From: Nephrocerus scutellatus
Taxonomy: Eukaryota; Arthropoda; Insecta; Diptera; Pipunculidae
Reading direction: 5' to 3'
Length of the DNA: 64,000 bases
Assembly: GCA_947095585.1 (NCBI GenBank)
Contig: OX352761.1
Span: 142,134,277 to 142,198,276 of the forward strand
This document shows, one piece after another, positions 26,910-41,777 of the stretch. The position numbers and the translations under genes were made by a program. A model generated the notes under the pieces. That model did no database searches. It worked only from the letters and a program-made list of their open reading frames with translations, and was not told where the DNA came from. Position 1 is the stretch's first letter. Every line of letters begins with the position of its first letter.

Positions 26910-29900
26910 TTTTTGGTGGATGGATAGGTGGATGGATAGGGAGATAAAAAGTAGGAAAATATTCAAAAATTATTTTTGCTTTCGGGGTCACCCTCGACAT
27001 TGTAATTGCCTTCGGGATCAACCTGGGCATACGAAATTCGTCATCTAGGGTCGATATGTGATCAGATGTCCAATCAGAAGTTGAAAATAACTTATTCAAC
27101 ATCGTAATTGATCTCCTGATCGATCTCGACATAGGAAAGTCCGTCAACTAGGGTCGATATAAAGCCAGAAGTTCAATCAGAGGTTGAAAATAACATATTC
27201 AAAACCTTGATTGACTTCGCCTAGGGTCAATATGAATCCAAAGGCTCAATCAGAAGTTGAAAAATAACATATTCAACATCATGATTGTCCCTGGAAAATC
27301 CGTCAACTTCTATGTAATAGGTATGTATATATATGTTTAAGATAAATGTTGTATTGTTATGGTTATGAAAAACATTTTATTAAACGGTAATAGTAAAAAT
27401 AATAAAAGTGGTATATTAGAGAGACAGACAGATAGGCCGTTTTTGTTGATCGACCGTTTTTGAGACGGAAGATTTTCCCGTGAAGGGTTCTTAAAACAAC
27501 TAGGTTGTTTTTGTTGGTGGCTCGTAACGTTTTCGACCCCCACCACGAGGTCTCTTCAGCGAGCTTACTCGGCCTGAATTTTGAAGGGTTAAATTTGGTA
27601 CGAAACCAAGACATAGGGGCAAGGGTTTTATGGTTAAATGATAGTACATGAGTTTAAATAAAATATAAGAAATATATTTGACATACCATGAGCTTTTTTA
27701 AAGGTGTAGAATATATTGATTGTTTTTGAATATTTTGTGTTTTAATCCTGACGTCTGTAGTATTCAGTTGTTGTCCGTTGTGGTTAATTTCGTCCTTTTC
27801 TTTTTAGGTTTATTTAAAAACCAAACATATAATTTTTACACAACACTGTTTTTTATATATACAACACTGTTTTTAACTGAGATTGTATAGTTAAAAGAGC
27901 CATGTCTGTTTTAAGAAACAGAAGACTTAGACACCGAACGAACTATTTGTAACCACGATTTTGGAGAAGAAACTTGGGTATTGATCATACCAAACACACG
28001 CGGAAAACGAGTGTATCGTTTTGTTGCTCAGACTTGAATGATATCTGTGGTGATATCTTGTGCCGAAGTTAGGCTGCGTTCCTCTCCTTGTACGTTGCAA
28101 ATTGCAAACGTGATAAGGGTTGAAGATGTGCATACATGATCGAAGCATTGCAGACATTGAAGGACGGTCTGTGTGTGTTTTGACGTGGGCGCCATGCGTT
28201 AATTGTGTCTAGGTTTTTCAACGACAAATACCCAGAAAAATGTGTTGTAGACGATTTTGTGCATTATTAGTTGTAGACGATAATTTAGGAATTATGAGTA
28301 CCGGCGTACATTTGAGATGTCCGTCTGGTATTCATAATTCGTGAGTATAATTTTTACCACATGACAGTGGGAACGAAAACCTATGTAGTGGCGAATAATA
28401 TATAAAAATATAAATATAATATATATTCTGCCAGTGTGGATGTTTTGAGAAGATCTATACCTGAATAAGCTGCAGACAACGCGTCGATTTGTGAACATTC
28501 GGTGATGCGTGCATGTATATCGTGAGGACATGCATACATCATTGAATGTTATTGTGTATAAATGACATAATTTGATCAAGTGTAAACGTATGGTTTAACT
28601 TGATGTGACCAGGAATTGGGTTGAGGCCAACCAATTCAAGATCAAATATTATTTGAGGATGTTGTGAGGTTCCGAGAGTCCAAAGGATTCTGGGAACAAT
28701 TTTTGGTGATAGGGAAAAGCAAATGTTTCCCAGATAAGCCAGGAAACGTGAAATTTAAAAAAATTGAATTTAAACTACTTAAAAACTACCTATCTGATGG
28801 AAGCTACTGGTATGATAACATATATTTTTCGTAGATCGTCGAACGTTGGGGCCTGGATGAGAGTGATGTCCCAAGGCAAGTGCCCGGGCAGCGACAGACA
28901 TCCTGCAGGTAATGACCTGCTTCTAACCTAGCCAGAACAAACGAAAGTTTTTGTGCCAGATGGTTGTGGGTTTAGGTTCCACAACCATGGTAACCAGTTA
29001 AGAATAGCATGATAGAAAGATAGGTAGGTTGTTAGATGGTTAGATAGTGAGATAGAGAGAGTGTTAGTGAGATATGGATTTAGAATAGGTTTAGAATTAG
29101 AATAGGTTTAGATTTAGATTTTAGATTTGGAAATAGATTTAGATTTAGGTTTTAGATTTAGTTTTAGATTCAGATTTAGATTAAGATATAGATTTAGATT
29201 AGGTTTAGGTTTAGATTTAGATTCAGATGTAGATTAAGATATAGATTTAGATTAAGAGTAGGTTTGGAATTAGAATAGGTTTAGATATAGATTCAGTTAT
29301 AGATTAGATTTAGAATTGGTTTAGATTAAGGTTTAGATTTAGTTTTAGAAATAGATTTAGTCTTAGATTTAGGTTTTGATTTATATTTAGGTTTAGATTT
29401 AGATATAAGATATAGATTTGGATTTAAAATAGGTTTAGAATTAGAATAGGTTTAGATTTAGGTTTAGATTCAGATTTAGAATAAGGTTTAGATTTAGATA
29501 GAGATTTAGGTTTAGAATTAGGTATAGATTTAGATTAGGATATAGATTTAGATTTAGAATAGGTTCAGATTTAGATTTAGATTCAGATTTAGCTTAAGAT
29601 ATAGATTTAGATTAAGAATAGGTTTAGTTTTAGGTTTAGAATAGGTTTAGATTTAGATTTAGAATAAGGTTTAGATTAAGATAGAGATTTAGGTTTAGAA
29701 TTAGGTATAGATTAAGATTAGGATATAGATTTAGATTTAGAATAGGTTCAGATTTAGATTCAGATTTAGCTTAAGATATAGATTTAGATTAAGAATAGGT
29801 TTAGATTTAGGTTTAGAATAGGTTTAGATTTAGATTTAGAATAAGGTTTAGATTTAGAATAGGTTCAGATTTAGATTTAGATTCAGATTTTAGCTTAAGA

Positions 29901-32060
29901 TATAGATTTAGATTTAGAATAGGTTCAGATTTAGATTTAGATTCAGTTATAGATTAGATTTAGAATTGGTTTAGATTTAGGTTTAGATTTAGTTTTAGAA
30001 ATAGATTTAGTCTTAGATTTAGGTTTTGATTTATATTTAGGTTTAGATTTAGATATAAGATATAGATTTAGATTTAAAATAGGTTTAGAATTAGAATAGG
30101 TTTAGATTTAGGTTTAGATTCAGATTTAGAATAAGGTTTAGATTTAGATAGAGATTTAGGTTTAGAATTAGGTATAGATTTAGATTAGGATATAGATTTA
30201 GATTTAGAATAGGTTCAGATTTAGATTTAGATTCAGATTAAGCTTAAGATATAGATTTAGATTAAGAATAGGTTTAGTTTTAGGTTTAGAATAGGTTTAG
30301 ATTTAGATTTAGATTTAGAGTAAGGTTTAGATTTAGATAGAGATTTAGGTTTAGAATTAGGTATAGATTAAGATTAGGATAGATTTAGAATAGGTTCAGA
30401 TTTAGATTCAGATTTAGCTTAAGATATAGATTTAGATTAAGAATAGGTTTAGATTTAGGTTTAGAATAGGTTTAGATTTAGATTTAGAATAAGGTTTAGA
30501 TTTAGATAGAGATTTAGGTTTAGAATTTGGTATAGATTAAGATTAGGATATAGATTTAGATTTAGAATAGGTTCAGATTTAGATTCAGATTTAGCTTAAG
30601 ATATAGATTTAGATTAAGAATAGGTTTAGATTTAGGTTTAGAATAGGTTTAGATTTAGATTTAGAATAAGGTTTAGATTTAGAATAGGTTCAGATTTAGA
30701 TTTAGATTCAGATTTTAGCTTAAGATATAGATTTAGATTAAGAATAGGTTTAGATTTAGGTTTAGAATAGGATTAGATTCAGATTTAGAATAAGGTTTAG
30801 ATTTAGATAGAGATTTAGGTTTAGAATTAGGTATAGATTAAGTTTAGGATATAGATTTAGATTTAGAATAGGTTCAGATTTAGATTTAGATTCAGTTATA
30901 GAATAGATTTAGAATTGGTTTAGATTTAGGTTTAGATTTAGTTTTAGAAATAGATTTAGTCTTAGATTTAGGTTTTGATTTATATTTAGGTTTAGATTTA
31001 GATATAAGATATAGATTTAGATTTAAAATAGGTTTAGAATTAGAATAGGTTTAGATTTAGGTTTAGATTCAGATTTAGAATAAGGTTTTGATTTAGATAG
31101 AGATTAAGGTTTAGAATTAGGTATAGATTTAGATTAGGATATAGATTTAGATTTAGAATAGGTTCAGATTTAGATTTAGATTCAGATTAAGCTTAAGATA
31201 TAGATTTAGATTAAGAATAGGTTTAGTTTTAGGTTTAGAATAGGTTTAGATTTAGATTTTGAGTAAGGTTTAGATTTAGATAGAGATTTAGGTTTAGAAT
31301 TAGGTATAGATTAAGATTAGGATAGATTTAGAATAGGTTCACATTTAGATTCAGATTTAGCTTAAGATATAGATTTAGATTAAGAATAGGTTTAGATTTA
31401 GGTTTAGAATAGGTTTAGATTTAGAATAAGGTTTAGATTTAGATAGAGATTTAGGTTTAGAATTTGGTATAGATTAAGATTAGGATATAGATTTAGATTT
31501 AGAATAGGTTCAGATTTAGATTCAGATTTAGCTTAAGATATAGATTTAGATTAAGAATAGGTTTAGATTTAGGTTTAGGATAGGTTTAGATTTAGATTTA
31601 GACTAAGGTTTAGATTTAGAATAGGTTCAGATTTAGATTTAGATTCAGATTTTAGCTTAAGATATAGATTTAGATTAAGAATAGGTTTATATTTAGGTTT
31701 AGAATAGGTTTAGATTCAGATTTAGAATAAGGTTTAGATTTAGATAGAGATTTAGGTTTAGAAATAGGTATAGATTAAGTTTAGGATATAGGTTTAGATT
31801 CAGAATAGGTTCAGATTTAGATTTAGATTCAGATATAGATTTAGATTAAGAATAGGTTTAGATTTAGGTTTAGAATAGGTTTAGATTTAGATTTAGAATA
31901 AGGTTTAGAATTAGAATAGGTTCAGATTTAGATTTAGATTCAGATTTAGCTTAAGAAATATAGATTTAGATTAAGAATAGGTTTAGATTTAGGTTTAGAA
32001 TAGGTTTAGATTTAGATTTAAAAAAGGTTTAGATAGAGATTTAGATTTAGGTTTTAGATT
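26910..32060. repeat. 5,151-bp unit, copy 6
   Basis: Core 26910-29077, hexamers 29078-32060. I noticed no private base. Confidence 0.95.
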
Positions 32061-35000
32061 TTTTTGGTGGATGGATAGGTGGATGGATAGGGAGATAAAA
32101 AGTAGGAAAATATTCAAAAATTATTTTTGCTTTCGGGGTCACCCTCGACATTGTAATTGCCTTCGGGATCAACCTGGGCATACGAAATTCGTCATCTAGG
32201 GTCGATATGTGATCAGATGTCCAATCAGAAGTTGAAAATAACTTATTCAACATCGTAATTGATCTCCTGATCGATCTCGACATAGGAAAGTCCGTCAACT
32301 AGGGTCGATATAAAGCCAGAAGTTCAATCAGAGGTTGAAAATAACATATTCAAAACCTTGATTGACTTCGCCTAGGGTCAATATGAATCCAAAGGCTCAA
32401 TCAGAAGTTGAAAAATAACATATTCAACATCATGATTGTCCCTGGAAAATCCGTCAACTTCTATGTAATAGGTATGTATATATATGTTTAAGATAAATGT
32501 TGTATTGTTATGGTTATGAAAAACATTTTATTAAACGGTAATAGTAAAAATAATAAAAGTGGTATATTAGAGAGACAGACAGATAGGCCGTTTTTGTTGA
32601 TCGACCGTTTTTGAGACGGAAGATTTTCCCGTGAAGGGTTCTTAAAACAACTAGGTTGTTTTTGTTGGTGGCTCGTAACGTTTTCGACCCCCACCACGAG
32701 GTCTCTTCAGCGAGCTTACTCGGCCTGAATTTTGAAGGGTTAAATTTGGTACGAAACCAAGACATAGGGGCAAGGGTTTTATGGTTAAATGATAGTACAT
32801 GAGTTTAAATAAAATATAAGAAATATATTTGACATACCATGAGCTTTTTTAAAGGTGTAGAATATATTGATTGTTTTTGAATATTTTGTGTTTTAATCCT
32901 GACGTCTGTAGTATTCAGTTGTTGTCCGTTGTGGTTAATTTCGTCCTTTTCTTTTTAGGTTTATTTAAAAACCAAACATATAATTTTTACACAACACTGT
33001 TTTTTATATATACAACACTGTTTTTAACTGAGATTGTATAGTTAAAAGAGCCATGTCTGTTTTAAGAAACAGAAGACTTAGACACCGAACGAACTATTTG
33101 TAACCACGATTTTGGAGAAGAAACTTGGGTATTGATCATACCAAACACACGCGGAAAACGAGTGTATCGTTTTGTTGCTCAGACTTGAATGATATCTGTG
33201 GTGATATCTTGTGCCGAAGTTAGGCTGCGTTCCTCTCCTTGTACGTTGCAAATTGCAAACGTGATAAGGGTTGAAGATGTGCATACATGATCGAAGCATT
33301 GCAGACATTGAAGGACGGTCTGTGTGTGTTTTGACGTGGGCGCCATGCGTTAATTGTGTCTAGGTTTTTCAACGACAAATACCCAGAAAAATGTGTTGTA
33401 GACGATTTTGTGCATTATTAGTTGTAGACGATAATTTAGGAATTATGAGTACCGGCGTACATTTGAGATGTCCGTCTGGTATTCATAATTCGTGAGTATA
33501 ATTTTTACCACATGACAGTGGGAACGAAAACCTATGTAGTGGCGAATAATATATAAAAATATAAATATAATATATATTCTGCCAGTGTGGATGTTTTGAG
33601 AAGATCTATACCTGAATAAGCTGCAGACAACGCGTCGATTTGTGAACATTCGGTGATGCGTGCATGTATATCGTGAGGACATGCATACATCATTGAATGT
33701 TATTGTGTATAAATGACATAATTTGATCAAGTGTAAACGTATGGTTTAACTTGATGTGACCAGGAATTGGGTTGAGGCCAACCAATTCAAGATCAAATAT
33801 TATTTGAGGATGTTGTGAGGTTCCGAGAGTCCAAAGGATTCTGGGAACAATTTTTGGTGATAGGGAAAAGCAAATGTTTCCCAGATAAGCCAGGAAACGT
33901 GAAATTTAAAAAAATTGAATTTAAACTACTTAAAAACTACCTATCTGATGGAAGCTACTGGTATGATAACATATATTTTTCGTAGATCGTCGAACGTTGG
34001 GGCCTGGATGAGAGTGATGTCCCAAGGCAAGTGCCCGGGCAGCGACAGACATCCTGCAGGTAATGACCTGCTTCTAACCTAGCCAGAACAAACGAAAGTT
34101 TTTGTGCCAGATGGTTGTGGGTTTAGGTTCCACAACCATGGTAACCAGTTAAGAATAGCATGATAGAAAGATAGGTAGGTTGTTAGATGGTTAGATAGTG
34201 AGATAGAGAGAGTGTTAGTGAGATATGGATTTAGAATAGGTTTAGAATTAGAATAGGTTTAGATTTAGATTTTAGATTTGGAAATAGATTTAGATTTAGG
34301 TTTTAGATTTAGTTTTAGATTCAGATTTAGATTAAGATATAGATTTAGATTAGGTTTAGGTTTAGATTTAGATTCAGATGTAGATTAAGATATAGATTTA
34401 GATTAAGAGTAGGTTTGGAATTAGAATAGGTTTAGATATAGATTCAGTTATAGATTAGATTTAGAATTGGTTTAGATTAAGGTTTAGATTTAGTTTTAGA
34501 AATAGATTTAGTCTTAGATTTAGGTTTTGATTTATATTTAGGTTTAGATTTAGATATAAGATATAGATTTGGATTTAAAATAGGTTTAGAATTAGAATAG
34601 GTTTAGATTTAGGTTTAGATTCAGATTTAGAATAAGGTTTAGATTTAGATAGAGATTTAGGTTTAGAATTAGGTATAGATTTAGATTAGGATATAGATTT
34701 AGATTTAGAATAGGTTCAGATTTAGATTTAGATTCAGATTTAGCTTAAGATATAGATTTAGATTAAGAATAGGTTTAGTTTTAGGTTTAGAATAGGTTTA
34801 GATTTAGATTTAGAATAAGGTTTAGATTAAGATAGAGATTTAGGTTTAGAATTAGGTATAGATTAAGATTAGGATATAGATTTAGATTTAGAATAGGTTC
34901 AGATTTAGATTCAGATTTAGCTTAAGATATAGATTTAGATTAAGAATAGGTTTAGATTTAGGTTTAGAATAGGTTTAGATTTAGATTTAGAATAAGGTTT

Positions 35001-37211
35001 AGATTTAGAATAGGTTCAGATTTAGATTTAGATTCAGATTTTAGCTTAAGATATAGATTTAGATTTAGAATAGGTTCAGATTTAGATTTAGATTCAGTTA
35101 TAGATTAGATTTAGAATTGGTTTAGATTTAGGTTTAGATTTAGTTTTAGAAATAGATTTAGTCTTAGATTTAGGTTTTGATTTATATTTAGGTTTAGATT
35201 TAGATATAAGATATAGATTTAGATTTAAAATAGGTTTAGAATTAGAATAGGTTTAGATTTAGGTTTAGATTCAGATTTAGAATAAGGTTTAGATTTAGAT
35301 AGAGATTTAGGTTTAGAATTAGGTATAGATTTAGATTAGGATATAGATTTAGATTTAGAATAGGTTCAGATTTAGATTTAGATTCAGATTAAGCTTAAGA
35401 TATAGATTTAGATTAAGAATAGGTTTAGTTTTAGGTTTAGAATAGGTTTAGATTTAGATTTAGATTTAGAGTAAGGTTTAGATTTAGATAGAGATTTAGG
35501 TTTAGAATTAGGTATAGATTAAGATTAGGATAGATTTAGAATAGGTTCAGATTTAGATTCAGATTTAGCTTAAGATATAGATTTAGATTAAGAATAGGTT
35601 TAGATTTAGGTTTAGAATAGGTTTAGATTTAGATTTAGAATAAGGTTTAGATTTAGATAGAGATTTAGGTTTAGAATTTGGTATAGATTAAGATTAGGAT
35701 ATAGATTTAGATTTAGAATAGGTTCAGATTTAGATTCAGATTTAGCTTAAGATATAGATTTAGATTAAGAATAGGTTTAGATTTAGGTTTAGAATAGGTT
35801 TAGATTTAGATTTAGAATAAGGTTTAGATTTAGAATAGGTTCAGATTTAGATTTAGATTCAGATTTTAGCTTAAGATATAGATTTAGATTAAGAATAGGT
35901 TTAGATTTAGGTTTAGAATAGGATTAGATTCAGATTTAGAATAAGGTTTAGATTTAGATAGAGATTTAGGTTTAGAATTAGGTATAGATTAAGTTTAGGA
36001 TATAGATTTAGATTTAGAATAGGTTCAGATTTAGATTTAGATTCAGTTATAGAATAGATTTAGAATTGGTTTAGATTTAGGTTTAGATTTAGTTTTAGAA
36101 ATAGATTTAGTCTTAGATTTAGGTTTTGATTTATATTTAGGTTTAGATTTAGATATAAGATATAGATTTAGATTTAAAATAGGTTTAGAATTAGAATAGG
36201 TTTAGATTTAGGTTTAGATTCAGATTTAGAATAAGGTTTTGATTTAGATAGAGATTAAGGTTTAGAATTAGGTATAGATTTAGATTAGGATATAGATTTA
36301 GATTTAGAATAGGTTCAGATTTAGATTTAGATTCAGATTAAGCTTAAGATATAGATTTAGATTAAGAATAGGTTTAGTTTTAGGTTTAGAATAGGTTTAG
36401 ATTTAGATTTTGAGTAAGGTTTAGATTTAGATAGAGATTTAGGTTTAGAATTAGGTATAGATTAAGATTAGGATAGATTTAGAATAGGTTCACATTTAGA
36501 TTCAGATTTAGCTTAAGATATAGATTTAGATTAAGAATAGGTTTAGATTTAGGTTTAGAATAGGTTTAGATTTAGAATAAGGTTTAGATTTAGATAGAGA
36601 TTTAGGTTTAGAATTTGGTATAGATTAAGATTAGGATATAGATTTAGATTTAGAATAGGTTCAGATTTAGATTCAGATTTAGCTTAAGATATAGATTTAG
36701 ATTAAGAATAGGTTTAGATTTAGGTTTAGGATAGGTTTAGATTTAGATTTAGACTAAGGTTTAGATTTAGAATAGGTTCAGATTTAGATTTAGATTCAGA
36801 TTTTAGCTTAAGATATAGATTTAGATTAAGAATAGGTTTATATTTAGGTTTAGAATAGGTTTAGATTCAGATTTAGAATAAGGTTTAGATTTAGATAGAG
36901 ATTTAGGTTTAGAAATAGGTATAGATTAAGTTTAGGATATAGGTTTAGATTCAGAATAGGTTCAGATTTAGATTTAGATTCAGATATAGATTTAGATTAA
37001 GAATAGGTTTAGATTTAGGTTTAGAATAGGTTTAGATTTAGATTTAGAATAAGGTTTAGAATTAGAATAGGTTCAGATTTAGATTTAGATTCAGATTTAG
37101 CTTAAGAAATATAGATTTAGATTAAGAATAGGTTTAGATTTAGGTTTAGAATAGGTTTAGATTTAGATTTAAAAAAGGTTTAGATAGAGATTTAGATTTA
37201 GGTTTTAGATT
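32061..37211. repeat. 5,151-bp unit, copy 7
   Basis: Core 32061-34228, hexamers 34229-37211. I noticed no private base. Confidence 0.95.
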
Positions 37212-40200
37212 TTTTTGGTGGATGGATAGGTGGATGGATAGGGAGATAAAAAGTAGGAAAATATTCAAAAATTATTTTTGCTTTCGGGGTCACCCTCGAC
37301 ATTGTAATTGCCTTCGGGATCAACCTGGGCATACGAAATTCGTCATCTAGGGTCGATATGTGATCAGATGTCCAATCAGAAGTTGAAAATAACTTATTCA
37401 ACATCGTAATTGATCTCCTGATCGATCTCGACATAGGAAAGTCCGTCAACTAGGGTCGATATAAAGCCAGAAGTTCAATCAGAGGTTGAAAATAACATAT
37501 TCAAAACCTTGATTGACTTCGCCTAGGGTCAATATGAATCCAAAGGCTCAATCAGAAGTTGAAAAATAACATATTCAACATCATGATTGTCCCTGGAAAA
37601 TCCGTCAACTTCTATGTAATAGGTATGTATATATATGTTTAAGATAAATGTTGTATTGTTATGGTTATGAAAAACATTTTATTAAACGGTAATAGTAAAA
37701 ATAATAAAAGTGGTATATTAGAGAGACAGACAGATAGGCCGTTTTTGTTGATCGACCGTTTTTGAGACGGAAGATTTTCCCGTGAAGGGTTCTTAAAACA
37801 ACTAGGTTGTTTTTGTTGGTGGCTCGTAACGTTTTCGACCCCCACCACGAGGTCTCTTCAGCGAGCTTACTCGGCCTGAATTTTGAAGGGTTAAATTTGG
37901 TACGAAACCAAGACATAGGGGCAAGGGTTTTATGGTTAAATGATAGTACATGAGTTTAAATAAAATATAAGAAATATATTTGACATACCATGAGCTTTTT
38001 TAAAGGTGTAGAATATATTGATTGTTTTTGAATATTTTGTGTTTTAATCCTGACGTCTGTAGTATTCAGTTGTTGTCCGTTGTGGTTAATTTCGTCCTTT
38101 TCTTTTTAGGTTTATTTAAAAACCAAACATATAATTTTTACACAACACTGTTTTTTATATATACAACACTGTTTTTAACTGAGATTGTATAGTTAAAAGA
38201 GCCATGTCTGTTTTAAGAAACAGAAGACTTAGACACCGAACGAACTATTTGTAACCACGATTTTGGAGAAGAAACTTGGGTATTGATCATACCAAACACA
38301 CGCGGAAAACGAGTGTATCGTTTTGTTGCTCAGACTTGAATGATATCTGTGGTGATATCTTGTGCCGAAGTTAGGCTGCGTTCCTCTCCTTGTACGTTGC
38401 AAATTGCAAACGTGATAAGGGTTGAAGATGTGCATACATGATCGAAGCATTGCAGACATTGAAGGACGGTCTGTGTGTGTTTTGACGTGGGCGCCATGCG
38501 TTAATTGTGTCTAGGTTTTTCAACGACAAATACCCAGAAAAATGTGTTGTAGACGATTTTGTGCATTATTAGTTGTAGACGATAATTTAGGAATTATGAG
38601 TACCGGCGTACATTTGAGATGTCCGTCTGGTATTCATAATTCGTGAGTATAATTTTTACCACATGACAGTGGGAACGAAAACCTATGTAGTGGCGAATAA
38701 TATATAAAAATATAAATATAATATATATTCTGCCAGTGTGGATGTTTTGAGAAGATCTATACCTGAATAAGCTGCAGACAACGCGTCGATTTGTGAACAT
38801 TCGGTGATGCGTGCATGTATATCGTGAGGACATGCATACATCATTGAATGTTATTGTGTATAAATGACATAATTTGATCAAGTGTAAACGTATGGTTTAA
38901 CTTGATGTGACCAGGAATTGGGTTGAGGCCAACCAATTCAAGATCAAATATTATTTGAGGATGTTGTGAGGTTCCGAGAGTCCAAAGGATTCTGGGAACA
39001 ATTTTTGGTGATAGGGAAAAGCAAATGTTTCCCAGATAAGCCAGGAAACGTGAAATTTAAAAAAATTGAATTTAAACTACTTAAAAACTACCTATCTGAT
39101 GGAAGCTACTGGTATGATAACATATATTTTTCGTAGATCGTCGAACGTTGGGGCCTGGATGAGAGTGATGTCCCAAGGCAAGTGCCCGGGCAGCGACAGA
39201 CATCCTGCAGGTAATGACCTGCTTCTAACCTAGCCAGAACAAACGAAAGTTTTTGTGCCAGATGGTTGTGGGTTTAGGTTCCACAACCATGGTAACCAGT
39301 TAAGAATAGCATGATAGAAAGATAGGTAGGTTGTTAGATGGTTAGATAGTGAGATAGAGAGAGTGTTAGTGAGATATGGATTTAGAATAGGTTTAGAATT
39401 AGAATAGGTTTAGATTTAGATTTTAGATTTGGAAATAGATTTAGATTTAGGTTTTAGATTTAGTTTTAGATTCAGATTTAGATTAAGATATAGATTTAGA
39501 TTAGGTTTAGGTTTAGATTTAGATTCAGATGTAGATTAAGATATAGATTTAGATTAAGAGTAGGTTTGGAATTAGAATAGGTTTAGATATAGATTCAGTT
39601 ATAGATTAGATTTAGAATTGGTTTAGATTAAGGTTTAGATTTAGTTTTAGAAATAGATTTAGTCTTAGATTTAGGTTTTGATTTATATTTAGGTTTAGAT
39701 TTAGATATAAGATATAGATTTGGATTTAAAATAGGTTTAGAATTAGAATAGGTTTAGATTTAGGTTTAGATTCAGATTTAGAATAAGGTTTAGATTTAGA
39801 TAGAGATTTAGGTTTAGAATTAGGTATAGATTTAGATTAGGATATAGATTTAGATTTAGAATAGGTTCAGATTTAGATTTAGATTCAGATTTAGCTTAAG
39901 ATATAGATTTAGATTAAGAATAGGTTTAGTTTTAGGTTTAGAATAGGTTTAGATTTAGATTTAGAATAAGGTTTAGATTAAGATAGAGATTTAGGTTTAG
40001 AATTAGGTATAGATTAAGATTAGGATATAGATTTAGATTTAGAATAGGTTCAGATTTAGATTCAGATTTAGCTTAAGATATAGATTTAGATTAAGAATAG
40101 GTTTAGATTTAGGTTTAGAATAGGTTTAGATTTAGATTTAGAATAAGGTTTAGATTTAGAATAGGTTCAGATTTAGATTTAGATTCAGATTTTAGCTTAA

Positions 40201-41777
40201 GATATAGATTTAGATTTAGAATAGGTTCAGATTTAGATTTAGATTCAGTTATAGATTAGATTTAGAATTGGTTTAGATTTAGGTTTAGATTTAGTTTTAG
40301 AAATAGATTTAGTCTTAGATTTAGGTTTTGATTTATATTTAGGTTTAGATTTAGATATAAGATATAGATTTAGATTTAAAATAGGTTTAGAATTAGAATA
40401 GGTTTAGATTTAGGTTTAGATTCAGATTTAGAATAAGGTTTAGATTTAGATAGAGATTTAGGTTTAGAATTAGGTATAGATTTAGATTAGGATATAGATT
40501 TAGATTTAGAATAGGTTCAGATTTAGATTTAGATTCAGATTAAGCTTAAGATATAGATTTAGATTAAGAATAGGTTTAGTTTTAGGTTTAGAATAGGTTT
40601 AGATTTAGATTTAGATTTAGAGTAAGGTTTAGATTTAGATAGAGATTTAGGTTTAGAATTAGGTATAGATTAAGATTAGGATAGATTTAGAATAGGTTCA
40701 GATTTAGATTCAGATTTAGCTTAAGATATAGATTTAGATTAAGAATAGGTTTAGATTTAGGTTTAGAATAGGTTTAGATTTAGATTTAGAATAAGGTTTA
40801 GATTTAGATAGAGATTTAGGTTTAGAATTTGGTATAGATTAAGATTAGGATATAGATTTAGATTTAGAATAGGTTCAGATTTAGATTCAGATTTAGCTTA
40901 AGATATAGATTTAGATTAAGAATAGGTTTAGATTTAGGTTTAGAATAGGTTTAGATTTAGATTTAGAATAAGGTTTAGATTTAGAATAGGTTCAGATTTA
41001 GATTTAGATTCAGATTTTAGCTTAAGATATAGATTTAGATTAAGAATAGGTTTAGATTTAGGTTTAGAATAGGATTAGATTCAGATTTAGAATAAGGTTT
41101 AGATTTAGATAGAGATTTAGGTTTAGAATTAGGTATAGATTAAGTTTAGGATATAGATTTAGATTTAGAATAGGTTCAGATTTAGATTTAGATTCAGTTA
41201 TAGAATAGATTTAGAATTGGTTTAGATTTAGGTTTAGATTTAGTTTTAGAAATAGATTTAGTCTTAGATTTAGGTTTTGATTTATATTTAGGTTTAGATT
41301 TAGATATAAGATATAGATTTAGATTTAAAATAGGTTTAGAATTAGAATAGGTTTAGATTTAGGTTTAGATTCAGATTTAGAATAAGGTTTTGATTTAGAT
41401 AGAGATTAAGGTTTAGAATTAGGTATAGATTTAGATTAGGATATAGATTTAGATTTAGAATAGGTTCAGATTTAGATTTAGATTCAGATTAAGCTTAAGA
41501 TATAGATTTAGATTAAGAATAGGTTTAGTTTTAGGTTTAGAATAGGTTTAGATTTAGATTTTGAGTAAGGTTTAGATTTAGATAGAGATTTAGGTTTAGA
41601 ATTAGGTATAGATTAAGATTAGGATAGATTTAGAATAGGTTCACATTTAGATTCAGATTTAGCTTAAGATATAGATTTAGATTAAGAATAGGTTTAGATT
41701 TAGGTTTAGAATAGGTTTAGATTTAGAATAAGGTTTAGATTTAGATAGAGATTTAGGTTTAGAATTTGGTATAGATT
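37212..41777. repeat. Unit copy 8, hexamer tract cut short
   Basis: Core 37212-39379 is complete. The hexamer tract stops after 2,398 bp, at 41777. There the sequence jumps straight into the core at the base equivalent to 3063, skipping the end of the tract and the first 1.9 kb of the next core. Confidence 0.93.
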